NCBI GenBank assembly: GCA_011053005.1
Contig: DRHW01000006.1
Span: 1 to 45,410 of the forward strand
DNA: 45,410 nt
Direction of reading: 5' to 3'
DNA from: Methylophaga sp.
GTDB lineage: Bacteria > Pseudomonadota > Gammaproteobacteria > Nitrosococcales > Methylophagaceae
This document shows, in pieces, positions 1 to 8,489 of the stretch (position 1 is the first letter of the stretch; each line of letters begins with the position of its first letter). Under the pieces are notes generated by a model. That model was given only the letters and a program-made list of their open reading frames with translations. It ran no database searches and had not been told where the DNA came from. A program made the position numbers and the translations under genes.

Positions 1-187
1 ATCCAGGGGTATTGATGTACAACGGCTTCCCTATTTTTTTGATATGACGAGCCAATCCATTTACTTCTCGCTTCAGAAGCAACGTTCTTAATTGGTTCAT
101 TTGAAATTGGGGGTATTGACGCAGAAAGACAGGCAGCTTCTGCCAATCGTCTAAATTTTTGTTTTGGTGCTTATAATTGTGTTTCAT
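1..187 (-). CDS. Small HTH-like mobile-element protein, cut by window edge
   Basis: Reading leftwards from an ATG at 187, 62 codons are open to the edge (it starts MKHNYKHQNKNLDDW and continues LRTLLLKREVNGLARHI, then GKPLYINTPG). A good ribosome binding site (GAGG, about 8 nt before the ATG) supports the start. The pattern of a helix pair with a short K-x-G-K/R-x-x-Y-I strand resembles small winged-helix proteins often found beside AlpA in P4-like elements; that is inference from memory of such elements. It is the next gene downstream of the 233-codon hypothetical gene and AlpA on the same strand, so it is probably part of the same element. Function unknown; the C-terminus lies outside the window. 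Confidence 0.55.
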   Translation of the reverse strand, partial: MKHNYKHQNKNLDDWQKLPVFLRQYPQFQMNQLRTLLLKREVNGLARHIKKIGKPLYINTPG

Positions 188-245
188 TTTATTACCTCAT
201 AGTTAGTTCGTTGTTGCTATGAGGTATTGTTATTCAAAACTCTCT

Positions 246-268
246 CGGTTTGACTAGGGGGCAAACCG
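246..268 (-). terminator. Hairpin after the hypothetical gene
   Basis: CGGTTTG and CAAACCG form a perfect 7-bp stem with a 9-nt loop, 12 bp past the stop codon of the gene ending at 280. The following T-tract on the minus strand is weak, so this may be a poor terminator or an RNA-stability or protein-binding hairpin. Confidence 0.4.
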
Positions 269-279
269 ATTAGTTATTA

Positions 280-927
280 TCAATTTTCCAATTCCAATAA
301 TTTCTGAATCATAATTTTGGGGAAATTAGGGTAATCTTTGTATTCTAATCCTATGGATCTATAAATCTTTTCACTATCAGCTCGCCGATTCCAAATATCA
401 CTAACCCCACCATGCTTCATTTTTTCAGTATCCCAACGATTAATATCTTTAGTCGTTAATTGCACTGCGGTGTCAAGTATGCCGGCATTCTTAGCAAGAT
501 AATAAGCAATTATTTGACAATATGTATCCTCTCTCAATGTCGATTTCCTTTTTTTATTTTTCAAAAAAAGCGCTTCTGCGACAGGATTTTTATTATTACT
601 ATTTTTTTTTCTTGCTAGCGCTGCATCTATCAAAATTTCAGCAGCGAACTCAACCCAGTGTAAAGGTGGCATTTGTCCTTTCTTGGTTTCTGAATAAAGT
701 AATTCAAAAAAGAATAATGTCGTATCAATATCAGAAGCTTCATCAAGCCTCTGACGAATATCACCAACATTTTTTCCAAAAACAAAATTTAAATTTTGAG
801 GCTGGTTTGATATGTAATCTTTCATTTCATCAGCTATTTCCTCAAATAAAGGAAAAGTATCTGGATTTTCAGTTAACATCTGTTTCAATTCCACAACTAG
901 CTCATCCATATTTATTTTTTTATTCAT
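280..927 (-). CDS. Hypothetical protein of the P4-like element
   Basis: Protein of about 215 aa, not recognised. The frame is open further up to a TTG at 981, but the ATG at 927 (start MNKKINMDEL) has a strong TAAGGAG 10 nt upstream and is the better start. The protein is mostly helical and rich in Lys, Asp and Glu, with no signal peptide or membrane segment. Centre and C-terminus contain an FFFELLYSET stretch and a basic patch (ALARKKNSNNK) that might contact nucleic acid. It follows alpA on the same strand with a gap of about 46 bp (or overlap, if the TTG start is used), so the two are probably co-transcribed. Likely a regulatory or accessory gene of the mobile element; no function can be assigned. 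Confidence 0.7.
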   Translation of the reverse strand: MNKKINMDELVVELKQMLTENPDTFPLFEEIADEMKDYISNQPQNLNFVFGKNVGDIRQRLDEASDIDTTLFFFELLYSETKKGQMPPLHWVEFAAEILIDAALARKKNSNNKNPVAEALFLKNKKRKSTLREDTYCQIIAYYLAKNAGILDTAVQLTTKDINRWDTEKMKHGGVSDIWNRRADSEKIYRSIGLEYKDYPNFPKIMIQKLLELEN

Positions 928-973
928 CTCATATAATCTCCTTAATCTCCCAACATTAGAACTCAACCTTACC

Positions 974-1156
974 CTATCCAATATAAGCTCGTTCGTTTTC
1001 CCACCCTTCTATATCCGATAATTTCCACCTCGTAGAACCATTAAGTTTTACAGGTTTTGGTAGCTGTTGACACTGTGTCCATCGCCAAATTGTTGCCTTA
1101 CTCACCTCAAATCGTTTTGCTACGCTATCGACTGAGAGATATCTAGAATTAGTCAT
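974..1156 (-). CDS. AlpA family DNA-binding regulator
   Basis: A 60-aa protein that is nearly all one MerR-like winged helix of the AlpA family: YLSVDSVAKRFEVSKATIWRW (HTH, residues 6 to 26), then LPKPVKLNGSTRWKLSDIEGW, the typical AlpA wing that ends with a Trp-containing helix. Length matches the family (60 to 75 aa). In P4-like and CP4-57-like elements AlpA activates excision by promoting expression of, or acting with, the integrase. Here it lies on the same strand as the integrase at 8490 but is separated from it by the cargo pair. Start ATG at 1156. Confidence 0.88.
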   Translation of the reverse strand: MTNSRYLSVDSVAKRFEVSKATIWRWTQCQQLPKPVKLNGSTRWKLSDIEGWENERAYIG

Positions 1157-1722
1157 GTTTTTAGCCTTATCAGAGTTGATATAAGCAGTATTACATGCAA
1201 TATGGAAACGATTAATAGCTTTGGGTAACTTTTTACTAAAAATTTAATTGCGTTATTTTCCATATAAAACCAAGTAGTCTTATGTTAGAAATAAAGACCG
1301 GAATTTTTAATACATCGTCTAATATTTTAATTAAAAAAGGTCCAACAATGTTTAGCAAAACCTAGACATTGAATGACATTAAGAGTTGCAATCAATAACT
1401 CTTCACTAATCTGCAGAATGATGATTTATTAATATTCATGTGCGAGTGTATATAGTTTTAACTTAGTTTATTGGAGCATACACATCGTTATTTAAAGTCT
1501 CCGAATCATCAAAGTATGGTGTGGAACTCATCATCCATGGGTTGATAATTTCATGAGTACGGCGACACTCTTGTGACCACTTAAATACTCTTAGAGAAAA
1601 CCTAAGGTCTTGTCATGCTTATCCAAGGCTTCAAGGATACCCATCACCAAAGATTACGAAATACTCACATCACGTAACGCCCAGTCGTTTCTCCATATTA
1701 AATATGAACGTTACAAAAAGAG
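1157..1722. other. 566-bp gap: hairpin and possible decayed ORF
   Basis: No intact gene. Positions 1346-1355 and 1362-1371 form a 10-bp stem (CAATGTTTAG / CTAGACATTG, one mismatch) around a 6-nt loop. On the minus strand, 1463 to about 1611 reads open for about 50 codons (LRVFKWSQECRRTHEII, then NPWMMSSTPYFDD), and a short in-phase-looking stretch in another frame lies just upstream (MGILEALDKHDKTLGF). The two look like one frameshifted, decayed gene, but I do not recognise it. The gap separates alpA from the cargo pair and should contain the promoter of alpA (its start is at 1156). Confidence 0.35.
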
Positions 1723-3663
1723 TCATAGCTTATTTAGCTCTGCTATAAGTGACTCTAAAGTATGTAAAGCTCTACCACACGTACAATAAAGCCTTGGTTC
1801 AAAAGTCGTAAGTTGCTCCAACAAATTTTTTAGTTTTTTTAAAGATTCACCTTTAGGTGGGAGAAAAACAAGCTCAGTGATCCAGTCGCCAGAATATTTT
1901 AGCCAATCGTCAATATCTTCATGAGCTGCTGCAGCGTATAAACCAATGCCTAACAAAGACACTTGTGAATTTTCGTCTAAATAATCTCTATAGCGTCGCG
2001 AAAGAATGACCAATTCTGCTGCAAGTTCAGTATTTCTTGAAATCGCTGAAACAATCGCTATTCCTTGTAAAATTGATATAATTTCATCTTGATTTTTTGT
2101 TTGATAAAGCTTGTGCTTTGCTTCTTTTAAAATGTTGATAAGATGTTTGGTATGATCTATTTCTAATCTCCAAATCTGTGCAATATTGAGCAGAGGAGTA
2201 ATACCTCTTATATTAAGTTGAGCAGTATATAGCTCTTTCTCGAATTCTTTGGATATATCCAAGGGAAGTTTAGATGGGGAGATGTTCCCCTCTAAGGGAC
2301 CTGATAGCATGAAATTGATCCCAAGACTCAACTGAGGAGATGGTGATAAGCTATTTGAATCAAACAAAATATCTCCAAGCCTAGTTTGGTTCAGCTGTTT
2401 CTCAGATTGTAATGCGGAGAGATAAATTCTACCAACTAACTCCATCTTAAGCTGTTTTGGTGTTTGATAATCTGGGAGCCAACGGGGTTCTAATCTTAGA
2501 TCAATTAAGTTTTGACAGTAAAAAGTCATACTACGTTGTTCTATCACGTTTGGAATAAATTTATTATCATGAACATTTGCTCTGATAGTTGCTCTTTGAA
2601 TAAGAGCTGCCTGAGTAAAGGCTGCTAAACGCCTATAGAACGTTGGTTTATTTTGAAATATTTGTAGAAGAGAAAGCTCACTGTCTACAAGAATTATTAA
2701 GGCATTCAACAAATCCCATTGTTGTTCATTATGATTTGCAGGTTTGTCGACTATCTTAAGTAATAACTTTTCTATTGAAGCCTCTAGGTTAGGATAATTA
2801 GTCAGAAGCGATATACCCAATTCAATCAGACCTGCTTGAGAAATAAGGTCACCTTGTGTCAATAAGTTTTCGAATACCTTAATAAGTATAGTTTCATCAA
2901 ATTCAACCTCACTAAGTAATTGAATGATAGCTGAGTGCGATGACATCAATAGCGCCGACTCAATACCTACATAAGTATCATTTTGTAATAGTGTTTTAAA
3001 ATGGATTTTTAGTTCAGACTTAGCATATTCAAGGATATTAGTACTATCTTTATGGATGCCTATTAACCGTGCATAGTATTTGATATTTTGAGGCACCATT
3101 GTCTTTAGAGCACTCGCCCCTATCTCTAGCTCTCGAATTAATTGTTCAGTATTGGAGAAGGGGGTATTATTTAAATCATCATGTAAATCATTTATATCAT
3201 CATCAGAAAGTAAAATTGTTTCTAACTTTTGGCTCCAATAATTTATATCTTCAGATGGTAATTGTCTCTTTGTGCATTCGTGTTCAAAGATAGATAATCG
3301 TTCATCGATATCAGTTATAAAAGGCCAGAAATCATCAAGGAGAAAGGTTTCTGACCCTTTAGTAAGGCTTACGATGTAACTAAATTCTGAATAACTGTCT
3401 AGCGTTAAAGTCCAAACATATTGATTGGTATCATTTATTTTTACTGCCATACCACCGCTTGAAGCACTTTCTCTAGCCGAAGCATATAGGTTAGAACGTT
3501 TAAATGATGTGTTTAGATTTTGAATAGAAAGGTTCGAATCCAAATTAAAGCCATATATATTACGAAAAGAAGCGTTGGATATAAGTTCATTCTTAATTGA
3601 AGGGGGATATAAGTTTAGGCAGGTTCCTATCATATATAAACGTTCTTCTTTTGTAGGCTTCAT
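1723..3663 (-). CDS. Unrecognised 646-aa partner of the hydrolase-TPR-PIN protein
   Basis: Not recognised. The protein is almost wholly helical, with no signal peptide or membrane segment. From residue 150 onward it reads as repeated helix pairs (for example LLTQGDLISQAGLIELGISLL and LLNALIILVDSELSLLQIF), suggesting a HEAT- or TPR-like solenoid. The C-terminus has a small CTCGRAL motif. Its ATG overlaps the stop of the upstream 1552-aa gene by 4 bp (ATGA, 3660-3663), which indicates translational coupling and a shared complex or pathway. The N-terminus (SSGGMAVKINDTNQYVWTLT, around residues 68 to 87) looks like a compact beta-rich start. Role inferred only from coupling: a sensor, regulator or inhibitor of the hydrolase/PIN effector. 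Confidence 0.85.
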   Translation of the reverse strand: MKPTKEERLYMIGTCLNLYPPSIKNELISNASFRNIYGFNLDSNLSIQNLNTSFKRSNLYASARESASSGGMAVKINDTNQYVWTLTLDSYSEFSYIVSLTKGSETFLLDDFWPFITDIDERLSIFEHECTKRQLPSEDINYWSQKLETILLSDDDINDLHDDLNNTPFSNTEQLIRELEIGASALKTMVPQNIKYYARLIGIHKDSTNILEYAKSELKIHFKTLLQNDTYVGIESALLMSSHSAIIQLLSEVEFDETILIKVFENLLTQGDLISQAGLIELGISLLTNYPNLEASIEKLLLKIVDKPANHNEQQWDLLNALIILVDSELSLLQIFQNKPTFYRRLAAFTQAALIQRATIRANVHDNKFIPNVIEQRSMTFYCQNLIDLRLEPRWLPDYQTPKQLKMELVGRIYLSALQSEKQLNQTRLGDILFDSNSLSPSPQLSLGINFMLSGPLEGNISPSKLPLDISKEFEKELYTAQLNIRGITPLLNIAQIWRLEIDHTKHLINILKEAKHKLYQTKNQDEIISILQGIAIVSAISRNTELAAELVILSRRYRDYLDENSQVSLLGIGLYAAAAHEDIDDWLKYSGDWITELVFLPPKGESLKKLKNLLEQLTTFEPRLYCTCGRALHTLESLIAELNKL

Positions 3664-6600
3664 TCGTCAAAGACTCCTTCAAAATATTCATCATTACTTA
3701 GCTTTTCGATTTCATTTTGTGCCATTGAAACGATCCACTCATAAGAGTTTGGATCATTTTCTTTTAAAGGTTTGATCAGTCTATCTTCAAGCCATTCCCA
3801 ATAATGCTTTTTTACCTCTGGAGTTAGATTTTCCGGTGCTAACAATAATGTGCTTATAGTTAATCCTGCACCAAATTTAGCCATGTGAAACCCAGTATTA
3901 CCTATAAAACAATGTGCCCACCCTCTGTAATCAATTAACTGTAGTAGCCATTCAGATCTGGCAATAGATATTTCACTATCCGAACTTTGTAGCCATTGTG
4001 TTTTTATGTTGTCACTTAACAGTTTTAATAACTGTGCTAACCAAGCATGATCTCGGGGTAATTGAACTAAATGACTCATTTTTAACTGTAGTATATTTTC
4101 TCTAATTGCTCTTAATTCTGCTGTTTCACGAAGTACCCCCTTATCAATTAGCCCCTTATTAAGGTGATAGTTAAGCTCCTCTGACGTTAATGGTATAAAT
4201 ATATAACCAGCTTGTCGAAGCTTAGTTATATACATGATCCATTGCTCATAATTAAGTATCCCTCGATATTTAAATGTTTCTAATAAGTCTAATGTGGTAT
4301 TTATGGGAATTCTTTTTGCTTCAAAATCTATGTACGAATGGCTGTTTATGCAACGGTCATCAATAATAGCTGCTTGAGCATCTTGAACAGTTGAAATAAT
4401 CTCTAAATAAATGTGTTTGAGAGCATCTTCTGAGCTCTCGTTTAAAATAGAGGACGGGGCTATTTTGACAGAACCAGATTTAATTCCTTCACATAGGATC
4501 GCCCTAATGCTTTCAATAATCTCACCGGCTTTGTTGCTTTCAGTTTCAAAATTTTGCAATGCATTTTGTTCTTCTGCATATTCGGGAGAGATAAATACTA
4601 CGAAATTTGATGCAATCTTGTCCAAGATATCTATTTGTAGAAAGTATGTAACGGCTAGACTATCTAAATAAATAATTGCGTTATCTTCTATTTCGACCAA
4701 GTCAGGCCACTGCCCTTCATTTTTCGATAGGTATTTGAATGCCTCATCTCTTTCGGCTTCAGTGCACCCACCAAACGAATGTAATTTATTTACTATTGAT
4801 GAGCAGCTACACAATTGGTTTGAATAAGATGATAGGTCGGCATTTTCATTCATTAATGAATCGATTTTGTGTACAGGATATGGTCTAACGACTAGTCTTT
4901 GAGGCTTGTTCGTTTCAGACTCTACTTTTGCTTCTTGTAGGAATTGAGCTAACTCGTCCCCTATTTCTAATGCAAGTTCGATATCCGAGATGAACTCTTT
5001 GGGAAGTATTTTGATTTTTTTACCTGCAATTAGGCGCCAAATATTTTTAGCCTTTTCTATTCTAGATGGCTGATGAAATCCTACTTTTTGTTTTTCAGTA
5101 AATAACCACCCTAAAGTCGAGTGGGGAAGTTCTATTACATTGAAACAGTCTATCGTCTGCTTTAATAATCCAAGATAGCCTAGCGTCAGGAGTGAAGTTC
5201 TATCTAAACTGATAATTTCATGTGATATTGATTTTGAGGACCTAGTATTACTGAATGCTGGAATGAGCGTTTTACTTATAAGTTCTCCAGAATTTATATT
5301 TAGCAGTGCTGGATATAAATAAAAGTCAGTCAGTGACTTATTTAATTGATTGGCAATCATAGATACTGGAGCACTACCATCATTTAAGGCTTGCCATACT
5401 TTTCTATCTCGTTCACGCCATTTTGGAATCAGCTCGTAGAGGTCTTGCAAATTCATTTGATGAACTGGACCACTTTCATCAGACAGATTATTAGCATCCT
5501 TTAGCCATTGAGCAGTACTTGGTTCATCCTCCCAGCCCATAGTGTTAGCCGTCAAATATGCTGACATCAGGACTTCCGCAGAGTTGTCATCTTTTCCCGC
5601 GGCAGCGATAATGAACTCTTTTGCCCTTCTACTTTGAACTACTTTTGCTAGCTGCCCTGCAGTTAACAGCTCATTCGCTGATCGTTGTTCGCGTTTTATC
5701 CATTCATTTTCAATAATTGGCTGTAATGACTCCCAGTCACCACTGGTAATTGCAATATTTATCTGTAAATCTTTGAAATAGGGCTGCCCTTCTTGAGTAG
5801 TTAATTTTTTAAGTTCTGTTTGACTCTCAGCTAACCTACCTTCTCGGTAAAGCGTCCAAGCCCAATGGACTTGAAGAACATCTGATTGTGATAGAAATTC
5901 TTGATTTTGTCTTAAAAAACTACCAATTTCTTTAAAGTTTCCGAGCTTACTCCATGTGCGAACTAATGTATTAGCATCTTCAACTGCTTTTGTTTTTTCA
6001 AATAATTCTAGTGAATATTGAAGTGACTTCGGGTGGGATAGCTTATTCTTTATGTGGTCAACTAATATTCTTAGATCATCGATATGGCCTGTTTTTTCGT
6101 ATTGTGATTCCAATGACGATGTTGAGTCATAATCTTGAACCATACACGATGCAATTACCATTTTTAGGCGCTGACGTAGTGATTGATTCAATGTACTCTC
6201 ATCAAGCCTTTCAAAAAGAACTGTCGCTTGCTCCGTTTCACCGGCTTGGGCTAAAACCTCAATTTCAATACAGTATAGGTAATCTGAATCAATAACTAAT
6301 TCAATTTGTTGACGGTATTTAGCTATATATTTGTATGCGCGTTTGGGGTCTTTCATACAAAAGATGAATTCAAACCTCGCCATTGCTGCAACGAGATCCT
6401 TACCTTCAGTTAAAGCAGTTAGCCGCTCAATCTCTTTTTCAATAATATTCAGATCAACATTGATTCCAACATTGAATGCTAGTGGAAATCGACGCAAGAG
6501 GAGGTCGATATTGCCTGAGATACTTTTCTCAAGTTCTTGTTTAGCCTTTTCAGCTTGAAGCTTATCTTCTAATTGCAGCCATAATCGATACTCTTCGGCA

Positions 6601-8318
6601 GTGTTGGCAATATCTTCACATCCTAGATCTCTAGCAATAATGCTACATTGAATAAATAACCTTATTGCTGTATTCCGATGCTCTAGAGCATTAACATCGG
6701 AAGCTAATGAAAACTGTTCAGTTTTATTCGGAATAGAATAGATTAGGCTATCCCTAGACTCCTCTGGTACTACTTGGATTAAATGCGCCATAGCAATAAG
6801 GTTTAATAACGCCGGATAGTCTTCATAGTCAGACTCTTCGACGCTGGAAATATTTTCAATTAATAGATCCCATTCTTTAAGAGCAAATAAAGTATTAATG
6901 AATGTAGTTTTTCCTCCAGAATCAAATTGAGATAATTGGATGTTTGACTTTTGTTTCCAGTCTTTGGCTTTTTGGGGGCCTTGATGAAAATTTATCAGCA
7001 TATAAGCCGCTGAATATTTTAATTCATTTGGTATTTTTATTAGCTCTGTAACAATGTCAAACACACTTTCAGATGTAGCATTAATAAATGCTTTTGCGAT
7101 GACAATTTCTTCTGTAGAACCAAGTTGCTTAGCTTCATTGAGATAAGCTTCTGCTTTGCCACGATTATCTCCAATACTCAAAAAACGCGCACACCAAGAT
7201 AATGCTAGGCATCTTATTTGTGGAGTGCCGTTTTTTAGGTTGCCCACAGAAACCCTGCGAGCTAAGTCTTTTGCTCTTTCTTCAGTTTGAAATCCCCTGA
7301 GAAAGCGTGACTTTCTTATAATTGTAAGTTCTTTTTTAATATCAGTATCAATCAACTCGCTTCCACTAAAACTTTCAAAAGAAGGCATCAAGGATAATCG
7401 CTCATTTATTTTCTCAACGACCATATTAGCTGTTTCTGTCGGCTGTGAAGATAGTGTGCTTAGAATGCGGTATTCCCCTTTTTCTATCGTCTCTATTGAA
7501 AGATCAAGCTTTTGTTCAATTACTGTATCTCGGTGAGATGTTATTAACTCCTTTTGAATAAAATTTTTAATGAAAATATAAGTCGCAGAATTCTGATTTT
7601 CAGGTTTACAAATATTGTAATGGTCCGCATCAATGGGGACAGCTGTGCAGGTTAAGCCTGGATCAGCACTTTCAGCAGACACTATTAATTCTTTGTATCG
7701 CCATATAATTTTAGATAATCTAGTTTCATATAAAACAAGGTGCTCGATTCTATGTACACCGGCCCATTTTCGGTACCAATTATTTAGTTCTCTAAGGTTC
7801 GGGCTGTTAAGTATTAGACTATAAGTAGCCTGACTGGGTCTTGTGAAGAATCGTAAAATATTTGCTACAGCTCCTAAAGTGGAGCCAGCATGAGGCGTCG
7901 CTAAAAAGGCAACTCGGCGTGTTCGTTTAATAAACTCGGCAGCTGTTATATTCGTTTTTGCTTCAGATTCTGCATGTCTCAATATTTGTTTGATAACAAG
8001 ACCACCTAGACTATGGCCTATAAAAACTAACTCGCCTTGCTGAAGTTCAGACTTAGTGAGAAGTAAATTGAGTAAGTTAACTCCTCGATCTGTCAGGTGC
8101 ATTGCTTCACCACCAAGCCAACGACTTATATCTGCAGGATAATCAATAGTCCAAATTGAAATGTGATTTGATTTGTCATTTAACCAAAGTGGCCAGAATT
8201 CCGGAGTAGTGGATAATGACAGCCAAGTTTCAGCTGAGTCACCACCAAGGCCATGAACAAAAATGACATGTTGTTTGACGTTATCATTTGATTTCGTCAT
8301 CAATTTAATTGTAGACAA
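3660..8318 (-). CDS. Serine hydrolase - TPR array - PIN-like nuclease fusion (1552 aa)
   Basis: Residues 16 to 240 are an alpha/beta hydrolase of the PGAP1/DUF676 lipase kind: oxyanion loop VHGLGG (21-26), nucleophile elbow GHSLGG (Ser103), ATPHAGS (140-146) and a probable catalytic His233 in DADHYN. About residues 280 to 1000 are helical repeats resembling TPRs (for example ESDYEDYPALLNLIAMAHLI). Two later segments begin like PIN domains: SLDRTSLLTLGYLGLL (Asp about 1039) and IYLDSLAVTYFLQIDILDKI (Asp about 1219), the second followed by AAIIDDR (about 1320). TPR-PIN proteins are known from comparative surveys of prokaryotic conflict genes; fusion to a lipase is less familiar to me. The start is uncertain: TTG at 8318 has GAG 6 nt upstream; an ATG at 8300 has no clear Shine-Dalgarno. 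Cytoplasmic; no signal peptide. Confidence 0.85.
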   Translation of the reverse strand: MSTIKLMTKSNDNVKQHVIFVHGLGGDSAETWLSLSTTPEFWPLWLNDKSNHISIWTIDYPADISRWLGGEAMHLTDRGVNLLNLLLTKSELQQGELVFIGHSLGGLVIKQILRHAESEAKTNITAAEFIKRTRRVAFLATPHAGSTLGAVANILRFFTRPSQATYSLILNSPNLRELNNWYRKWAGVHRIEHLVLYETRLSKIIWRYKELIVSAESADPGLTCTAVPIDADHYNICKPENQNSATYIFIKNFIQKELITSHRDTVIEQKLDLSIETIEKGEYRILSTLSSQPTETANMVVEKINERLSLMPSFESFSGSELIDTDIKKELTIIRKSRFLRGFQTEERAKDLARRVSVGNLKNGTPQIRCLALSWCARFLSIGDNRGKAEAYLNEAKQLGSTEEIVIAKAFINATSESVFDIVTELIKIPNELKYSAAYMLINFHQGPQKAKDWKQKSNIQLSQFDSGGKTTFINTLFALKEWDLLIENISSVEESDYEDYPALLNLIAMAHLIQVVPEESRDSLIYSIPNKTEQFSLASDVNALEHRNTAIRLFIQCSIIARDLGCEDIANTAEEYRLWLQLEDKLQAEKAKQELEKSISGNIDLLLRRFPLAFNVGINVDLNIIEKEIERLTALTEGKDLVAAMARFEFIFCMKDPKRAYKYIAKYRQQIELVIDSDYLYCIEIEVLAQAGETEQATVLFERLDESTLNQSLRQRLKMVIASCMVQDYDSTSSLESQYEKTGHIDDLRILVDHIKNKLSHPKSLQYSLELFEKTKAVEDANTLVRTWSKLGNFKEIGSFLRQNQEFLSQSDVLQVHWAWTLYREGRLAESQTELKKLTTQEGQPYFKDLQINIAITSGDWESLQPIIENEWIKREQRSANELLTAGQLAKVVQSRRAKEFIIAAAGKDDNSAEVLMSAYLTANTMGWEDEPSTAQWLKDANNLSDESGPVHQMNLQDLYELIPKWRERDRKVWQALNDGSAPVSMIANQLNKSLTDFYLYPALLNINSGELISKTLIPAFSNTRSSKSISHEIISLDRTSLLTLGYLGLLKQTIDCFNVIELPHSTLGWLFTEKQKVGFHQPSRIEKAKNIWRLIAGKKIKILPKEFISDIELALEIGDELAQFLQEAKVESETNKPQRLVVRPYPVHKIDSLMNENADLSSYSNQLCSCSSIVNKLHSFGGCTEAERDEAFKYLSKNEGQWPDLVEIEDNAIIYLDSLAVTYFLQIDILDKIASNFVVFISPEYAEEQNALQNFETESNKAGEIIESIRAILCEGIKSGSVKIAPSSILNESSEDALKHIYLEIISTVQDAQAAIIDDRCINSHSYIDFEAKRIPINTTLDLLETFKYRGILNYEQWIMYITKLRQAGYIFIPLTSEELNYHLNKGLIDKGVLRETAELRAIRENILQLKMSHLVQLPRDHAWLAQLLKLLSDNIKTQWLQSSDSEISIARSEWLLQLIDYRGWAHCFIGNTGFHMAKFGAGLTISTLLLAPENLTPEVKKHYWEWLEDRLIKPLKENDPNSYEWIVSMAQNEIEKLSNDEYFEGVFDE

Positions 8319-8489
8319 ATCATTCTCGCTTCTATTATCAGTTAAACAATTATCCTACTTTAAAAATCTTACCCTTGAAATTAGAAAGCAAAAGTATCCA
8401 CACTATATAATATTAAGTATTACCTTTCTCAGTTGGGATTTTTAATTACCAAAGCTACCACCCATGATTCAAAATACTTAGTAGAGATT

